From DSSB01 sp046346845 (lineage in GTDB: Bacteria > UBA10199 > DSSB01), in contig JAXMHH010000001.1 of NCBI GenBank assembly GCA_046346845.1, positions 620,001-684,000 on the forward strand: a DNA stretch of 64,000 bases, in the 5' to 3' direction. Positions 1-8,193 of this stretch are shown here, piece by piece. Position 1 is the stretch's first letter. The number at the start of each line of letters is the position of its first letter. The notes beneath the pieces were generated by a model. The model made no database searches, was not told the origin of the DNA, and saw only the letters and a program-made list of their open reading frames with translations. The translations under genes and the position numbers were made by a program.

Positions 1-108
1 TCGGTGCGCCGCCGCGGCCTCCGCCTCTCGCCCCACTTTTACAACCACGAAGCGGAAATCGACCGGGCCTTGGCAACCCTAAAAAAGATTCGACAAGTTC
101 CGGGCTAA
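1..108 (+). CDS. C-terminal end of a class V aminotransferase-like PLP enzyme (partial)
   Basis: The first 35 codons are open in frame 1 and end in TAA. They read ...LRLSPHFYNHEAEIDRALATL..., which resembles the C-terminal small-domain ending of class V PLP-dependent aminotransferases and cysteine desulfurase-like proteins, where a 'R-x-S-x-H-x-Y-N-x-x-x-E-I-D' segment precedes the last helix. The active-site lysine and PLP pocket lie outside the window, so substrate and subfamily cannot be given. The mechanosensitive channel gene follows about 20 bases later and could be co-transcribed. Confidence 0.6.
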   Translation, partial: SVRRRGLRLSPHFYNHEAEIDRALATLKKIRQVPG

Positions 109-126
109 GCCCCTATTTTGGACCGT

Positions 127-2397
127 ATGAAGCGCCTCTGGATCCATTTGGCCTTGCTGTTGTCGTTCCTCCCGGGCGCCTCGCAGGCGGCCTTCCCCTT
201 CGACACCTCCCTCCTGACGGGGAAAAACGGGGCCGCCCCCAGCCCGGCTCCGCAGAAAAAGCCGCTTGCCGAAGAGGAGATCCGCCTCCAAAAAGACGAG
301 GCCGCCCAAGAACTGGAACAGGCCAAACTGACCCTCGGCCAGCTTCCGGAGAGCGCCCCGCAAGCCGAGACGCAAAACCTCAACGCCCGCATCCAGGCCT
401 TGGAGAGCCTGGACCTCGTCTACGGGGATTTCCTCGAGGCCTTGGCGAGCCAAAAAAAGATCCAAGCCCGGCTCAAGGGACTGGAAGCCGAGGAGGCGCA
501 GTGGAAGTCGGGGACCCCTCCGAAGGACTTCGCGGTCGACTTCTCGACCCTCGACCGGCTGCGCGGCCAGGAGGTCGAGGCTCTCAAGTCCCAAGCGAGC
601 CGAACTCAGGTTTTTAAATCCCGGCAGGAAGCGGTCGACGCGGCCAAAAAGGAATTTCAGGCCGCCGAGCAGGAACGCCGCAAGGCCAGGGAGGATGCGG
701 AGACCTCCAAGGATCCCGCCGTGCGGGCCAACCTTGACCAGGCCTTGGCCCTGGCCCAGCTGAAGAGCCGGGTGGCGGAGACCCGTCTCGCCCTGCGCGA
801 GCTGGAATTCGAGGTCGCGAAGACCTACCGCGAGTACTTCCAAAGACAGCAGGCTCTCGTCTCCACCGAGATCGCCTACCTCGAGCAGCGCGTGAAGTTC
901 AGCGAGGAGGACCTGAAGCGCGAGCTGAACCTCCTGGACGCGGAGGAGGAGAAAACCAACCGCCGCATCGAGCGGCAAAAAAGGGAGCTGGAGGCCGCCC
1001 AGAAGGACTACGACCGCGTCCGCCAAAAATTGGACGAGACGGCCGAGCCCAGCCCGGCCCTCATCGAAGAAGTCGAGTCGCGCCGCCTGGCCCAGAGCGC
1101 CTTGGACCAGGAAGGCCAATTGCTCGCCGAACGGCTCAAGTGGGTCAAGGAACTGCGAGGGTATTGGAAGCGCCGCTACGCCCTGCTCAACAACCAAGTG
1201 GAAAAGCCGGAGATCGCGGTCTGGCAGCAGGGGACCCGTCAGAACCTAGACCAGCTCAAACGTGAGGAGGACCTGAGCAATCTGCGCCTAGTCTCCGTGC
1301 GCAACGCCCTGGTGGAGAACGAGGAAAAGATCCGGGCCAAGGTCGACGCCGACCCCGACACCAAGCGTTGGCTGGAACAGCAAAAAGAGACCCTCCAGGC
1401 CAACCTGGCCCTGATGCAGGATCACCTCGCCTCCCTGGCCCTGGTCCGCAAGCTCTATGAAAAGGTCCTGGCCGAGCAGGAGACGCGCTACGCCCAGGTG
1501 ACCTTCTCGGAACGGATGTCCCGCCTCTGGGAGCGCTTCCTGCGGGTCTGGAACTTCGAGCTCACCTCGGTCGACGACAGTCCCATCACGGTGAGCAAGA
1601 TCTGCTTCGCCCTCGTCTTGATGGTCTTCGGGCTGATCCTGGCGAAGCGCCTGAGCAGCGCCCTGGCCGAACGCCTCCTGCCCCGCTTCGGCGTGGCCCC
1701 GGGCGTGGCGGCGGCCCTGAAAACCCTGATGTACTACGCCCTGGTCCTGCTCTTCGTCTTGACGGCCCTGCACATCGTGCGGGTGCCGCTCACGCTCTTC
1801 GCGGTCTTGGGCGGCGCCGTGGCCATCGGCATCGGCTTCGGCAGCCAAAACCTGATGAACAATTTCATCAGCGGCCTGATCCTGCTGATCGAGCGTCCCA
1901 TCAAGATGGGGGACATCATCGAGATGGACGGCAACTCCGGCATCGTCGAGCAGATCGGCGGGCGCAGCACCCAGATCCGCACCTTCAGCAACATCCACAT
2001 GATCGTCCCCAACAGCGCCTTCCTGGAGAAGACGGTGGTCAACTGGACGCTCTCCGACAGCATGATCCGCTCGGGGATCCGCGTCGGAGTGAGTTACGGC
2101 ACCGATACCCGCCAGGTCACGGAGCTCTTGAAAAAGGCGGCCCAGGAGCACGGCAAGGTGCTGAAGACGCCGGAGCCCATCGTCCTGTTCTCGGATTTCG
2201 GCAGCGACTCGCTGGTCTTCGACCTGTATTTCTGGCTGCGGATCCAGACCGCCTTGGAACGGCGCATCGTCGAGAGCGACCTGCGCTTCATGATCGAGGG
2301 CGCCTTCGCCGAGGCCGGCATCGTCATCGCCTACCCGCAACGGGACGTGCACCTCGACACCCGGCAGCCCTTGGCAGTAAAAGTTTTGAAGGAGTAA
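127..2397 (+). CDS. Large MscS-family mechanosensitive ion channel with N-terminal coiled-coil periplasmic region
   Basis: The 756-aa product should gate an inner-membrane pore in response to membrane tension, releasing solutes during osmotic downshock. Residues 1-21 form a Sec signal peptide ending ASQA. Residues about 40-470 are charged, Glu/Arg/Lys-rich helices with coiled-coil character, probably periplasmic. Hydrophobic segments lie near 490-510, 530-555 and 557-585. The last is the MscS pore helix (VLGGAVAIGIGFGSQNLMNN), followed by the beta domain (ERPIKMGDIIEMDG) and an alpha/beta C-terminus. The layout resembles the larger MscK/MscM-type members rather than the roughly 290-aa MscS, though with few membrane segments. 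ATG at 127 is preferred because it starts exactly at the signal peptide; a TTG at 118 would add three residues. Nothing points to a specific regulator. Confidence 0.9.
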   Translation: MKRLWIHLALLLSFLPGASQAAFPFDTSLLTGKNGAAPSPAPQKKPLAEEEIRLQKDEAAQELEQAKLTLGQLPESAPQAETQNLNARIQALESLDLVYGDFLEALASQKKIQARLKGLEAEEAQWKSGTPPKDFAVDFSTLDRLRGQEVEALKSQASRTQVFKSRQEAVDAAKKEFQAAEQERRKAREDAETSKDPAVRANLDQALALAQLKSRVAETRLALRELEFEVAKTYREYFQRQQALVSTEIAYLEQRVKFSEEDLKRELNLLDAEEEKTNRRIERQKRELEAAQKDYDRVRQKLDETAEPSPALIEEVESRRLAQSALDQEGQLLAERLKWVKELRGYWKRRYALLNNQVEKPEIAVWQQGTRQNLDQLKREEDLSNLRLVSVRNALVENEEKIRAKVDADPDTKRWLEQQKETLQANLALMQDHLASLALVRKLYEKVLAEQETRYAQVTFSERMSRLWERFLRVWNFELTSVDDSPITVSKICFALVLMVFGLILAKRLSSALAERLLPRFGVAPGVAAALKTLMYYALVLLFVLTALHIVRVPLTLFAVLGGAVAIGIGFGSQNLMNNFISGLILLIERPIKMGDIIEMDGNSGIVEQIGGRSTQIRTFSNIHMIVPNSAFLEKTVVNWTLSDSMIRSGIRVGVSYGTDTRQVTELLKKAAQEHGKVLKTPEPIVLFSDFGSDSLVFDLYFWLRIQTALERRIVESDLRFMIEGAFAEAGIVIAYPQRDVHLDTRQPLAVKVLKE

Positions 2398-2398
2398 T

Positions 2399-2752
2399 TC
2401 AGGATCCTGGGCTTGGGGCCTCCACCTCCACGGCGAAGGACTTCCGCAGCACCTTCCCGCCCACCTCCGTCAACTCGAGGGTGAAATCGAACTCCCCGGA
2501 CTCCTCCGGGATGCCGCGTACCGTCCCGTCCTCCTGCAGGGCCATGCCCGGCGGCAGCCGTCCTTCCACCACGTTCACCGATTGGAGGGGCTGGGAATGC
2601 GGGGTGCCGATCACCAAGACGAAACCGTTTTGCAGGGCCTCGTCGACCTGCCCGGCATTGAAGCTCACGAACCAATCCACCGACCCACAGGCCCCGCCCA
2701 GACCAAGCAACGCCGCGAATACGGCCATTTTTAGGAAAACGCCGCTTTTCAT
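2399..2752 (-). CDS. Putative lipoprotein with one Ig-like (He_PIG-type) domain
   Basis: The 117-aa protein starts with a lipoprotein signal (LLGLGGAC, lipobox Cys about residue 22). The C-terminal half, LPPGMALQEDGTVRGIPEE followed by FDFTLELTEVGGK, matches the usual pattern of He_PIG / dystroglycan-type cadherin-like domains: 'LPPGL-x-L-x-x-D/N-G-x-I-x-G-T-P'. Such domains are common in surface and periplasmic proteins and mediate binding or spacing. An in-frame ATG four codons upstream (2764) is possible, but the ATG at 2752 has a GAGGT about 8 bases upstream and starts the signal peptide. It is convergent with the channel gene, two bases apart. Function unknown. Confidence 0.65.
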   Translation of the reverse strand: MKSGVFLKMAVFAALLGLGGACGSVDWFVSFNAGQVDEALQNGFVLVIGTPHSQPLQSVNVVEGRLPPGMALQEDGTVRGIPEESGEFDFTLELTEVGGKVLRKSFAVEVEAPSPGS

Positions 2753-2844
2753 CGACCTCACCATCCAAAGAAAGAACTCTTTCGTATCCCAGTGGTAACG
2801 ACTAAAATTTTACCCGACCTCGGAGGGGAAAAAAGGGGGGATTT

Positions 2845-3462
2845 ATGCAGCGGACGCTCTCGGGGGTTTTCCTTCTTATTTTGCTAAGCTTTTCGGGAAC
2901 TTCGGCGCGAGCCCAGCAAGACGGCTTCTTTTTCCAGATCTTCAAGGAGGTGGAACGGTCGCGGCAGGCGAAGCCCGTCCAGGCCCCGGCCCCCGCCATC
3001 TCCACTACTTCCAATGCGGGGATGGAGCAGGTCGCCCCCGCAATGGCTCAGGCCGGCCCGCCGGAACCCCAGTACTTGACCGCCAAGCAGATCCAAAGCT
3101 TCCGTCGATTAATAGTGGAAGGAATAAAAAGCCCCACCGGAACCTTCCGGTGCCTACTCGGCGAACAGGGCCAGGAAGCGACAGCCAACGAGGCCGAGAT
3201 GAGCCAGGCGGCGCGCGATTTCCTCTGGAACAGCACCCTCGCCTTCGCGTCGCTCCAGACCTTTGTGCGCAACTACGCCCTCACCCAAAACACCGCCAAT
3301 ACCTATGAGGGGCAACAGAACGTGCGCAACCTGATCAACGGCGAGGCCGTTGAGACCGCGGAGACGATGGCCCGCGCCTTGGTGGAGAAATATCCCTGCC
3401 TCGACGAGAAGGCGGCCGGCGCCCTGAAATTCGGCTTCGGGATCAGTCTGCAGGGTTATTAG
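2845..3462 (+). CDS. Secreted protein of unknown function
   Basis: The 205-aa protein has a clear Sec signal peptide (residues 1-23, ending SARA before QQDG). A strong GGGGGG ribosome-binding stretch sits just upstream of the ATG. A Pro/Ala/Gln-rich linker (about 38-75) precedes a mostly helical C-terminal part with two cysteines (FRCLLGE and KYPCLDE) that could form a disulfide. No family was recognised. Its last 20 bases overlap the end of the convergent INSIG-like gene. Likely periplasmic or exported. Confidence 0.6.
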   Translation: MQRTLSGVFLLILLSFSGTSARAQQDGFFFQIFKEVERSRQAKPVQAPAPAISTTSNAGMEQVAPAMAQAGPPEPQYLTAKQIQSFRRLIVEGIKSPTGTFRCLLGEQGQEATANEAEMSQAARDFLWNSTLAFASLQTFVRNYALTQNTANTYEGQQNVRNLINGEAVETAETMARALVEKYPCLDEKAAGALKFGFGISLQGY

Positions 3463-4042
3463 GAGAAAGCAGATAGCGCCCCAGATTCCCCACCGCCACC
3501 GAAGCGGAGACATAGAGCCAGGGGAGCCAAGAGCCGACCCCGAAGAGCAGGTTCTTGGGCGGGTTGTACCAAAAGGCCCCGATATGCACGAGGGTGATCT
3601 CGACGAGGGTGCCGACGACCGCGGTCATCGCGGCGAGCAAGGCCCCCTGCCAGGTACGGTCGAGCAGACCCCAGACCAGGATTGCAGAGCCGGCGATCAA
3701 GAGGTCGAGCGGCCCGCCCGAGGCCAAGGGGACGAAGGCGGTCATCGCATAGATGCCCAAGAAGGCAGCGACGCCGAAGATCACCGCCGCGATCCCCCGT
3801 GAACCCGGGCGATCCCGCGGCGCGCCCAGCCAACGGTCCATCTGCGGATGGCTAAGTCCGATCGCGACCGTCGCCGTGCCGAAGATCAAGGGCACCCACC
3901 AAGGCAGGCGCCAAAAGTAAAGCTGGAAAATGTTTTGCGGGTAGTCCGTCGTGCCGGAGACGACGTGGAAGGAATCGCCGACCGGGCCGAAAATGGCCCC
4001 GACGAGGAAGAGCAGGACAGCGGCCTTGGCCTTACTTGGCAT
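3443..4042 (-). CDS. INSIG-family integral membrane protein (bacterial homologue of insulin-induced gene proteins)
   Basis: The 199-aa protein has about six hydrophobic segments. It matches landmark motifs of eukaryotic INSIG as I remember them: WWVPLIFGTATVAIGL (residues 48-63; human INSIG has WWVPPCCGTASAVIGL), DRWLG (69-73; human DRHLG), a WGLLDR segment near 130, and SWLP plus VAVGNLGRYL near 171-191 (human SWLP and ITMGNIGRQL). INSIGs are ER sterol sensors. A mycobacterial homologue is known structurally and binds a lipid in a central cavity, so a lipid-binding role is plausible here but unproven. The gene stands alone on the minus strand, 193 bases downstream of a small operon. The start ATG is preceded by AAGGGG. 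Confidence 0.75.
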   Translation of the reverse strand: MPSKAKAAVLLFLVGAIFGPVGDSFHVVSGTTDYPQNIFQLYFWRLPWWVPLIFGTATVAIGLSHPQMDRWLGAPRDRPGSRGIAAVIFGVAAFLGIYAMTAFVPLASGGPLDLLIAGSAILVWGLLDRTWQGALLAAMTAVVGTLVEITLVHIGAFWYNPPKNLLFGVGSWLPWLYVSASVAVGNLGRYLLSPNNPAD

Positions 4043-4235
4043 CTTGCAAGCCCCTTCTGGTCAATAGTCCTGATAGACCGCGCCGAAACTCCGCTCGGGA
4101 ACCAAGCGATATTCCGCGCGATCGCCCCAATGGCATCGTCTCGAAAAACCGTCGAATCCGGTTCCATTCATCGCCCGTTCGAAACAGCGATGGGCCCAAC
4201 CACGGCTGCTTTTCAAGCGCCTGCTGGAAAAAATT

Positions 4236-4499
4236 TTAGGAGGCCGCGCCTTCCGCCGGGGCCGGTGCCGCCTCGGCGACCGCCACGGCGGTTTTGCGGG
4301 ACTTGAGCCAGGCCTCGTAGTGGGCGTCGCAGAGGCCGCGCTTGCCCATCGGCTTCTTGCAGCTCTCTTGGCTGCAGGTCTTGTAGCGCTTCTTGCCCAA
4401 TTCGCCCTGACGCCATTTCTTGTAATGGACGTTACAATATCCCTTCGCCCGGTAAGGGCGCTTGCAGTCTTTCGCCTTGCACTTCTTCGCTTCCGCCAT
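4236..4499 (-). CDS. Small Cys/His double-motif protein ('vegetative protein'-like)
   Basis: The 87-aa protein contains two tandem copies of a pattern C-x4-C-x(9,10)-C-x2-HY-x2-W (CKAKDCKRPYRAKGYCNVHY and CSQESCKKPMGKRGLCDAHY), each able to bind one zinc ion. The surroundings are very basic (Lys/Arg), so nucleic-acid binding is plausible. An Ala/Glu-rich tail follows. Similar small proteins in myxobacteria are labelled 'vegetative protein' without an assigned role; that link is from memory. It is the last gene of a tight minus-strand set with the genes at 4512 and 4896 (12 and 18 base gaps). Confidence 0.6.
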   Translation of the reverse strand: MAEAKKCKAKDCKRPYRAKGYCNVHYKKWRQGELGKKRYKTCSQESCKKPMGKRGLCDAHYEAWLKSRKTAVAVAEAAPAPAEGAAS

Positions 4500-4511
4500 T
4501 TCGGCTTCCTC

Positions 4512-4877
4512 CTATGGATTCGCATTGCTGTAGGCCTGGGCCTCAGGGGTGATAGGCACCACACTTAGGCGCACCAAGTCAACTTTCCAAATCAAATTTC
4601 CCCCGCCCTGGGGCGGCAAGGCCTTCACCAAAACCGTACCCTTGACCTTTGATTCCAGCTGGGGTTCCCAGGAGATGAGGTCGGGCCTCACCCCAAACTG
4701 GCGGGCCACCAGCTCCTCGAGACTGGCCCCTTGCGGGCCCGCCGGACGGGCCAAGCGGACCGCGGCCACCGAGTGCTTGAGATCCGATTGGTCAAAGCGG
4801 AATTGCAAATAACTGACCGACATCACCCCTAACAAGACCACCGCCACGGCCCCGACATATCTCAATAATGACTTCAA
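4512..4877 (-). CDS. Membrane-anchored hypothetical protein
   Basis: The 121-aa protein has one N-terminal hydrophobic segment (residues about 5-24), either an uncleaved signal anchor or a signal peptide. A roughly 95-residue soluble part without cysteines follows. It contains a segment EELVARQFGVRPDLISWEP and a lysine-containing beta-like region (KVKGTVLVKALPP), suggesting a small folded periplasmic domain. No family was recognised. It is second in a three-gene minus-strand operon with the gene at 4896 (18-base gap) and the Cys/His protein at 4236. Confidence 0.55.
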   Translation of the reverse strand: MKSLLRYVGAVAVVLLGVMSVSYLQFRFDQSDLKHSVAAVRLARPAGPQGASLEELVARQFGVRPDLISWEPQLESKVKGTVLVKALPPQGGGNLIWKVDLVRLSVVPITPEAQAYSNANP

Positions 4878-4895
4878 GGCTTGATCCTAACTATT

Positions 4896-5285
4896 TTAAT
4901 TGGAAGCTTTTTCTAGAATTTTCTCGAGGGCCTTGCGGTCTTGCTCATCGAGTTTTTCGAGATGGATGACCTTGTTTTCTTCGCCGGGCTTGGCGGCGGG
5001 CGGTGCCGCGGGGTTAGGGGCGGCCGCATTGGGACCGGGGGACTTGGCGGCGGGGCCCTTGAGATTGAGGTCGGGCTTGAAGGCGTCTTCCACCGAAATG
5101 TCCTTGCGAATGACGGCCAAAACCCGGTCTCGAACCACGCCGTAGACCTTCTGGACCCCTTCACTCTGCCAGATTTCGAGGGCCCGATCGCGGGCCGGCC
5201 GCCCTCCAATGTTTAAATTGAGCACTAGGGCGACGACGACCAGCACCCCTGCCAAGGAGAGGGCTTTCTTCAGAAGCGAAATCAT
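4896..5285 (-). CDS. Membrane-anchored hypothetical protein with Pro/Ala linker and charged C-terminal helix
   Basis: The 129-aa protein has an N-terminal membrane segment (about 8-26). A region rich in Arg, Asp and Val (RDRVLAVIRKDISVEDAF) follows, then a Pro/Ala/Gly linker (about 75-103) and a highly charged terminal helix (LEKLDEQDRKALEKILEKA). The architecture suggests a periplasmic tether. It resembles the neighbouring gene at 4512 only in having one N-terminal anchor. It is first in the operon that ends with the Cys/His protein, and lies divergent from the HD-GYP regulator across about 100 bases. Function unknown. Confidence 0.55.
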   Translation of the reverse strand: MISLLKKALSLAGVLVVVALVLNLNIGGRPARDRALEIWQSEGVQKVYGVVRDRVLAVIRKDISVEDAFKPDLNLKGPAAKSPGPNAAAPNPAAPPAAKPGEENKVIHLEKLDEQDRKALEKILEKASN

Positions 5286-5385
5286 GAGAAGGTCTTATAA
5301 ACGCTTCACCTGTGCCCGGCAAGGTGAATCCAGGACATCAAGCTTTCCCTAGACCCTAAGTAAAGGCATTTGTTAGGATTTACCC

Positions 5386-6378
5386 ATGTCCAAGGCACCC
5401 GCTCTGAGCATCGCACCGCAAAAGAAGCCCAAAGTACTGATCGTTGACGACAATCCCACCAATGTGGAACTCCTGCTCGCGCAACTGAAGTCCTTTCCCT
5501 ATGAGTTGGCCACGGCCTACGACGGCGAGGCCGCGCTGAAAAAGGTGGCGGAAGACCCGCCCGATCTCATCCTCCTCGACCTGATGATGCCCCGACTCTC
5601 CGGCTATGAGGTCTGCCAGAGGCTCAAGCGCGACAAGAAGACGCAGTTCATCCCGATCATCGTGATCACCGCCCTCAAAGAGCTGGAAGACAAGCTCCGG
5701 GCGATCGAGATGGGCGCCGACGATTTCCTGATGAAGCCCTTCAACAAGGTCGAGCTGGTGACCCGCGTGAAGTCGCTGCTCAAGCTGAAGGAGCTCTACG
5801 ACGACGTCGACAGCAGCGAGACGATCATCTTTGCCCTGGCCGAGATGCTGGAGGCCAAGGACGTCTACACCCGCGGGCATTCCGAGCGGGTCGCGCGCTA
5901 CGCCATCCTGCTCGCCCGGCGGCTGGGCCTGAACGAGGCCGACCAAGAATTGATCCGGCGCGGCGCCCTGCTCCACGACGTGGGCAAGATCGGCGTCCGG
6001 GAGATGGTGCTCAACAAGCCGGAAAAGCTCTCCCAGGAAGAGCTGGCCCATATCCGCTCGCACCCGGCGCGGGGCTGCGAGATCTGCCGGGCCCTGAAGA
6101 GCCTGGCCCCCGTGCTCCCGATCATTCGGCACCACCACGAGCGGGTCGACGGCCTGGGCTATCCCGACGGCGTCAGCGGTCCCGAGCTGGCCTTGGGCCC
6201 GCGCATCGTTTCCATCGCGGACACCTACGACGCCATGACCAGCAACCGTCCCTACCGGAAGGGCATCCCGCCCGGCGACGCGCTGAAGATCTTCGAGCGC
6301 GAGAAGCTGAGCGGGCAGTGGGACCCCGAATTGGTCGACCAATTCATCCAGATGATCAAATCCGAAACCGGAACGTAA
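5386..6378 (+). CDS. Response regulator with HD-GYP domain (probable c-di-GMP phosphodiesterase)
   Basis: The 330-aa protein has a receiver domain (residues about 16-135). It shows D21-D22, the phosphoacceptor D65 in LILLDLMMP, a Thr in VITALKE and Lys in MKPFNK. An HD-GYP domain follows (about 140-325). Its metal-binding residues are present: HSERVARY (H165), LLHDVGKIG (H197-D198), an Arg-His-His-His-Glu cluster (H249-E252) and GLGYPDG (257-263). HD-GYP enzymes hydrolyse cyclic di-GMP, so phosphorylation by an unlinked sensor kinase would set second-messenger levels. It sits 13 bases upstream of the lipid/glycan cluster and could be its first gene, although no kinase is nearby. Confidence 0.92.
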   Translation: MSKAPALSIAPQKKPKVLIVDDNPTNVELLLAQLKSFPYELATAYDGEAALKKVAEDPPDLILLDLMMPRLSGYEVCQRLKRDKKTQFIPIIVITALKELEDKLRAIEMGADDFLMKPFNKVELVTRVKSLLKLKELYDDVDSSETIIFALAEMLEAKDVYTRGHSERVARYAILLARRLGLNEADQELIRRGALLHDVGKIGVREMVLNKPEKLSQEELAHIRSHPARGCEICRALKSLAPVLPIIRHHHERVDGLGYPDGVSGPELALGPRIVSIADTYDAMTSNRPYRKGIPPGDALKIFEREKLSGQWDPELVDQFIQMIKSETGT

Positions 6379-6391
6379 TCACGCGAGCGCC

Positions 6392-7381
6392 ATGAAAATC
6401 CTCGTCACCGGGGCCACCGGCTTCATCGGCTCCCACATCGTGGAAGAACTGACCAAGCAGGGCCTGCCCCTGCGGGCCGCCTATCGGCCCGGTGCCGCCT
6501 TCTCCGAGGCCGACGACTTCATGATCGACGGCCTCGACCTCGAAAGCTTTCCGCTCGACGTCACCAACCGCAATGCGGTGTTCCAGGCGGTGCAGGGCTG
6601 CCAAATGCTGTTCCACGCCGATTACCTCTGCTCCTTCGCCGGAAAAGACCGGGCGCGGATGGAGGCGATCAACCAGCTGGGGACCAAAAACGTGATGGAG
6701 GCCGCCCTCCACCACGGCGTCGAGAAGGTCGTCTACACCTCGGGGATGGAAACCCTCGCCGCGGCTCCGGGCAAGGAACTGACCGACGAGTCCGACGGCG
6801 TCTCCCTCGAGGACCTGAAATCCCCCTTCGAGCGCAGCCGTTTCTTGGCCGAACGGGAGGTCAACCGCCTCAAACAGCAGGGCCTGCCGGTCATCATCGT
6901 CCACCCCACGGTCTGCCTGGGCACCCGCGACCGGGATCCCTCGCCCTTCGGCGCGTATTTGCTGCGCTACCTGAGGGATAAGGTCCACTTCTACCTCGAC
7001 ACCGGCCTCAACTTGGTCGACGTCGTGGACGTCGCGAAGGGCCATCTGCTCGCCGCCAAGCGCGGGCAGGTGGGCCACCGCTACATCCTGGGAAATCAGA
7101 ACGTCTATCTGCTGGAAATCCTGCGCAATCTGCAAAGGCTCAGCGGGGTCAAGGCCCCCGCCACCGCCCTGCCCTTCGCCCTCGCCAGGGTGGGGAACAC
7201 CCTGTTGCGCTCCGTCTTTCAGCTCAAAGGCGGCTTGGCCAATCCGGTCTTGTCGCGGCTGAACCGCCCCCTCTTCTTCAACCCGGCCTTGGCGCGGGCG
7301 GAACTGGGCATGCCCCAAGGCAACGTCTGGGAGGCCCTGAAACGGCATCTCGTCTGGTATAAAAACCAGTATCAAATTTGA
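6392..7381 (+). CDS. HpnA-like NAD-dependent epimerase/dehydratase with altered catalytic pair
   Basis: The 329-aa extended-SDR protein opens with the nucleotide-binding motif GATGFIGSH. It follows the pattern of hopanoid-associated sugar epimerase (HpnA)-like enzymes: NQLGTKNVMEAAL, LVDVVDVAKGHLLA, HRYILGNQNVYLLEIL. In this family the catalytic pair is Y-x3-K (often YKRSKFLAE). Here the same place reads FERSRFLAE, so both Tyr and Lys are replaced (Phe and Arg). The upstream Ser region reads YTSGMETL. The protein may therefore bind NAD without normal epimerase chemistry. It begins a seven-gene plus-strand run. A role in hopanoid or carotenoid-glycoside modification is inferred from family and neighbours only. 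Confidence 0.8.
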   Translation: MKILVTGATGFIGSHIVEELTKQGLPLRAAYRPGAAFSEADDFMIDGLDLESFPLDVTNRNAVFQAVQGCQMLFHADYLCSFAGKDRARMEAINQLGTKNVMEAALHHGVEKVVYTSGMETLAAAPGKELTDESDGVSLEDLKSPFERSRFLAEREVNRLKQQGLPVIIVHPTVCLGTRDRDPSPFGAYLLRYLRDKVHFYLDTGLNLVDVVDVAKGHLLAAKRGQVGHRYILGNQNVYLLEILRNLQRLSGVKAPATALPFALARVGNTLLRSVFQLKGGLANPVLSRLNRPLFFNPALARAELGMPQGNVWEALKRHLVWYKNQYQI

Positions 7382-7418
7382 GTTTACCCGACCGCCCGAA
7401 CCGATTAGGGATGCGGCC

Positions 7419-8171
7419 ATGCTGGATGCGATCCTCCATACCGTGGTCAAGCGCTGGTACGTGGTCGCCTTCCTGGTCAGCTACCTCGGTATCGCCTCGC
7501 TGCACTGGGGCTGGCGCCGCACCCTCAAGCTGCTCGTCCTCGGTTATTTCATCGCCTGGGCCTCCGAGGCCTCCTCAATCCGCAACGGCTTCCCCTACGG
7601 CGATTACAGCTACCGCTACGAAAACATGCCCGGGGAAATCTTCCTCTACGGGGTGCCGGTCTGGGACTCCCTCTCCTATGTCTTTCTGAGCTTCGCGGGC
7701 TATATGGCCGCCCTGTTTCTGCGTAGCCGTTGGAACCCCTATGCACCGCTGAACGCCCTGCAGCGTAGTTGGAAGACGGTCTTGGGCGGCGCCGCCCTCA
7801 CCATGGTCCTCGACATCGTGATCGATCCCGTCGCCAACCTGGGCGAGCGCTGGTTCCTGGGCGACATCTATTATTACCCGCACGGCGGGCTGTATTTCGG
7901 GGTACCCCTGAGCAATTTCGTGGGCTGGTTCTTGACCGCGCTGGCCATCCTCGCGGCCTTCCGGCTCTCGGACTCCTTGGAGGGGATTCCCAAAAGCATC
8001 GATACCGTGAAGCTGGGCCTGGCCCTCTTCCTCGGCGTCTATTTTTTCAACCTGGGGATCACGCTCTACCTGCGCGAGTACCGATTGGCCGCGGCCTCCG
8101 CCGGCTGGGGACTGGGCTTGTGGCTGCTCAATCGCCGGGGTAAACCCAAAAACCTCGTCGACCTCCTCTGA
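7419..8171 (+). CDS. Carotenoid biosynthesis-type integral membrane protein (CruF/DUF422-like)
   Basis: The 250-aa polytopic protein has about seven hydrophobic helices. It carries features I associate with the Caroten_synth family (CruF and bisanhydrobacterioruberin hydratase-like enzymes): an early WASEASSIRNGFPYGDYSY segment, GVPVWDSLSYVFL, MVLDIVIDPVANLGERW and GGLYFGVPLSNFVGWF. These enzymes hydrate the end of acyclic C40-C50 carotenoids in the membrane. No phytoene synthase or desaturase is in the window, so the substrate is uncertain. The ATG at 7419 lies 37 bases after the epimerase stop, and the next gene starts about 20 bases later, indicating one operon. Confidence 0.75.
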   Translation: MLDAILHTVVKRWYVVAFLVSYLGIASLHWGWRRTLKLLVLGYFIAWASEASSIRNGFPYGDYSYRYENMPGEIFLYGVPVWDSLSYVFLSFAGYMAALFLRSRWNPYAPLNALQRSWKTVLGGAALTMVLDIVIDPVANLGERWFLGDIYYYPHGGLYFGVPLSNFVGWFLTALAILAAFRLSDSLEGIPKSIDTVKLGLALFLGVYFFNLGITLYLREYRLAAASAGWGLGLWLLNRRGKPKNLVDLL

Positions 8172-8193
8172 TTTTCTTTTGGCATGGGGATCC

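Noticed and set aside
79..1197. Minus-strand frame of 372 codons over the channel gene
   Set aside because: It is the antisense shadow of a strongly supported MscS-type protein; Leu/Gly-rich composition without domain signals.
6392..8171. Labelling the cluster as hopanoid biosynthesis
   Set aside because: Only an HpnA-like and a CruF-like gene are present. No squalene-hopene cyclase, squalene synthase or other hpn genes are in the window.
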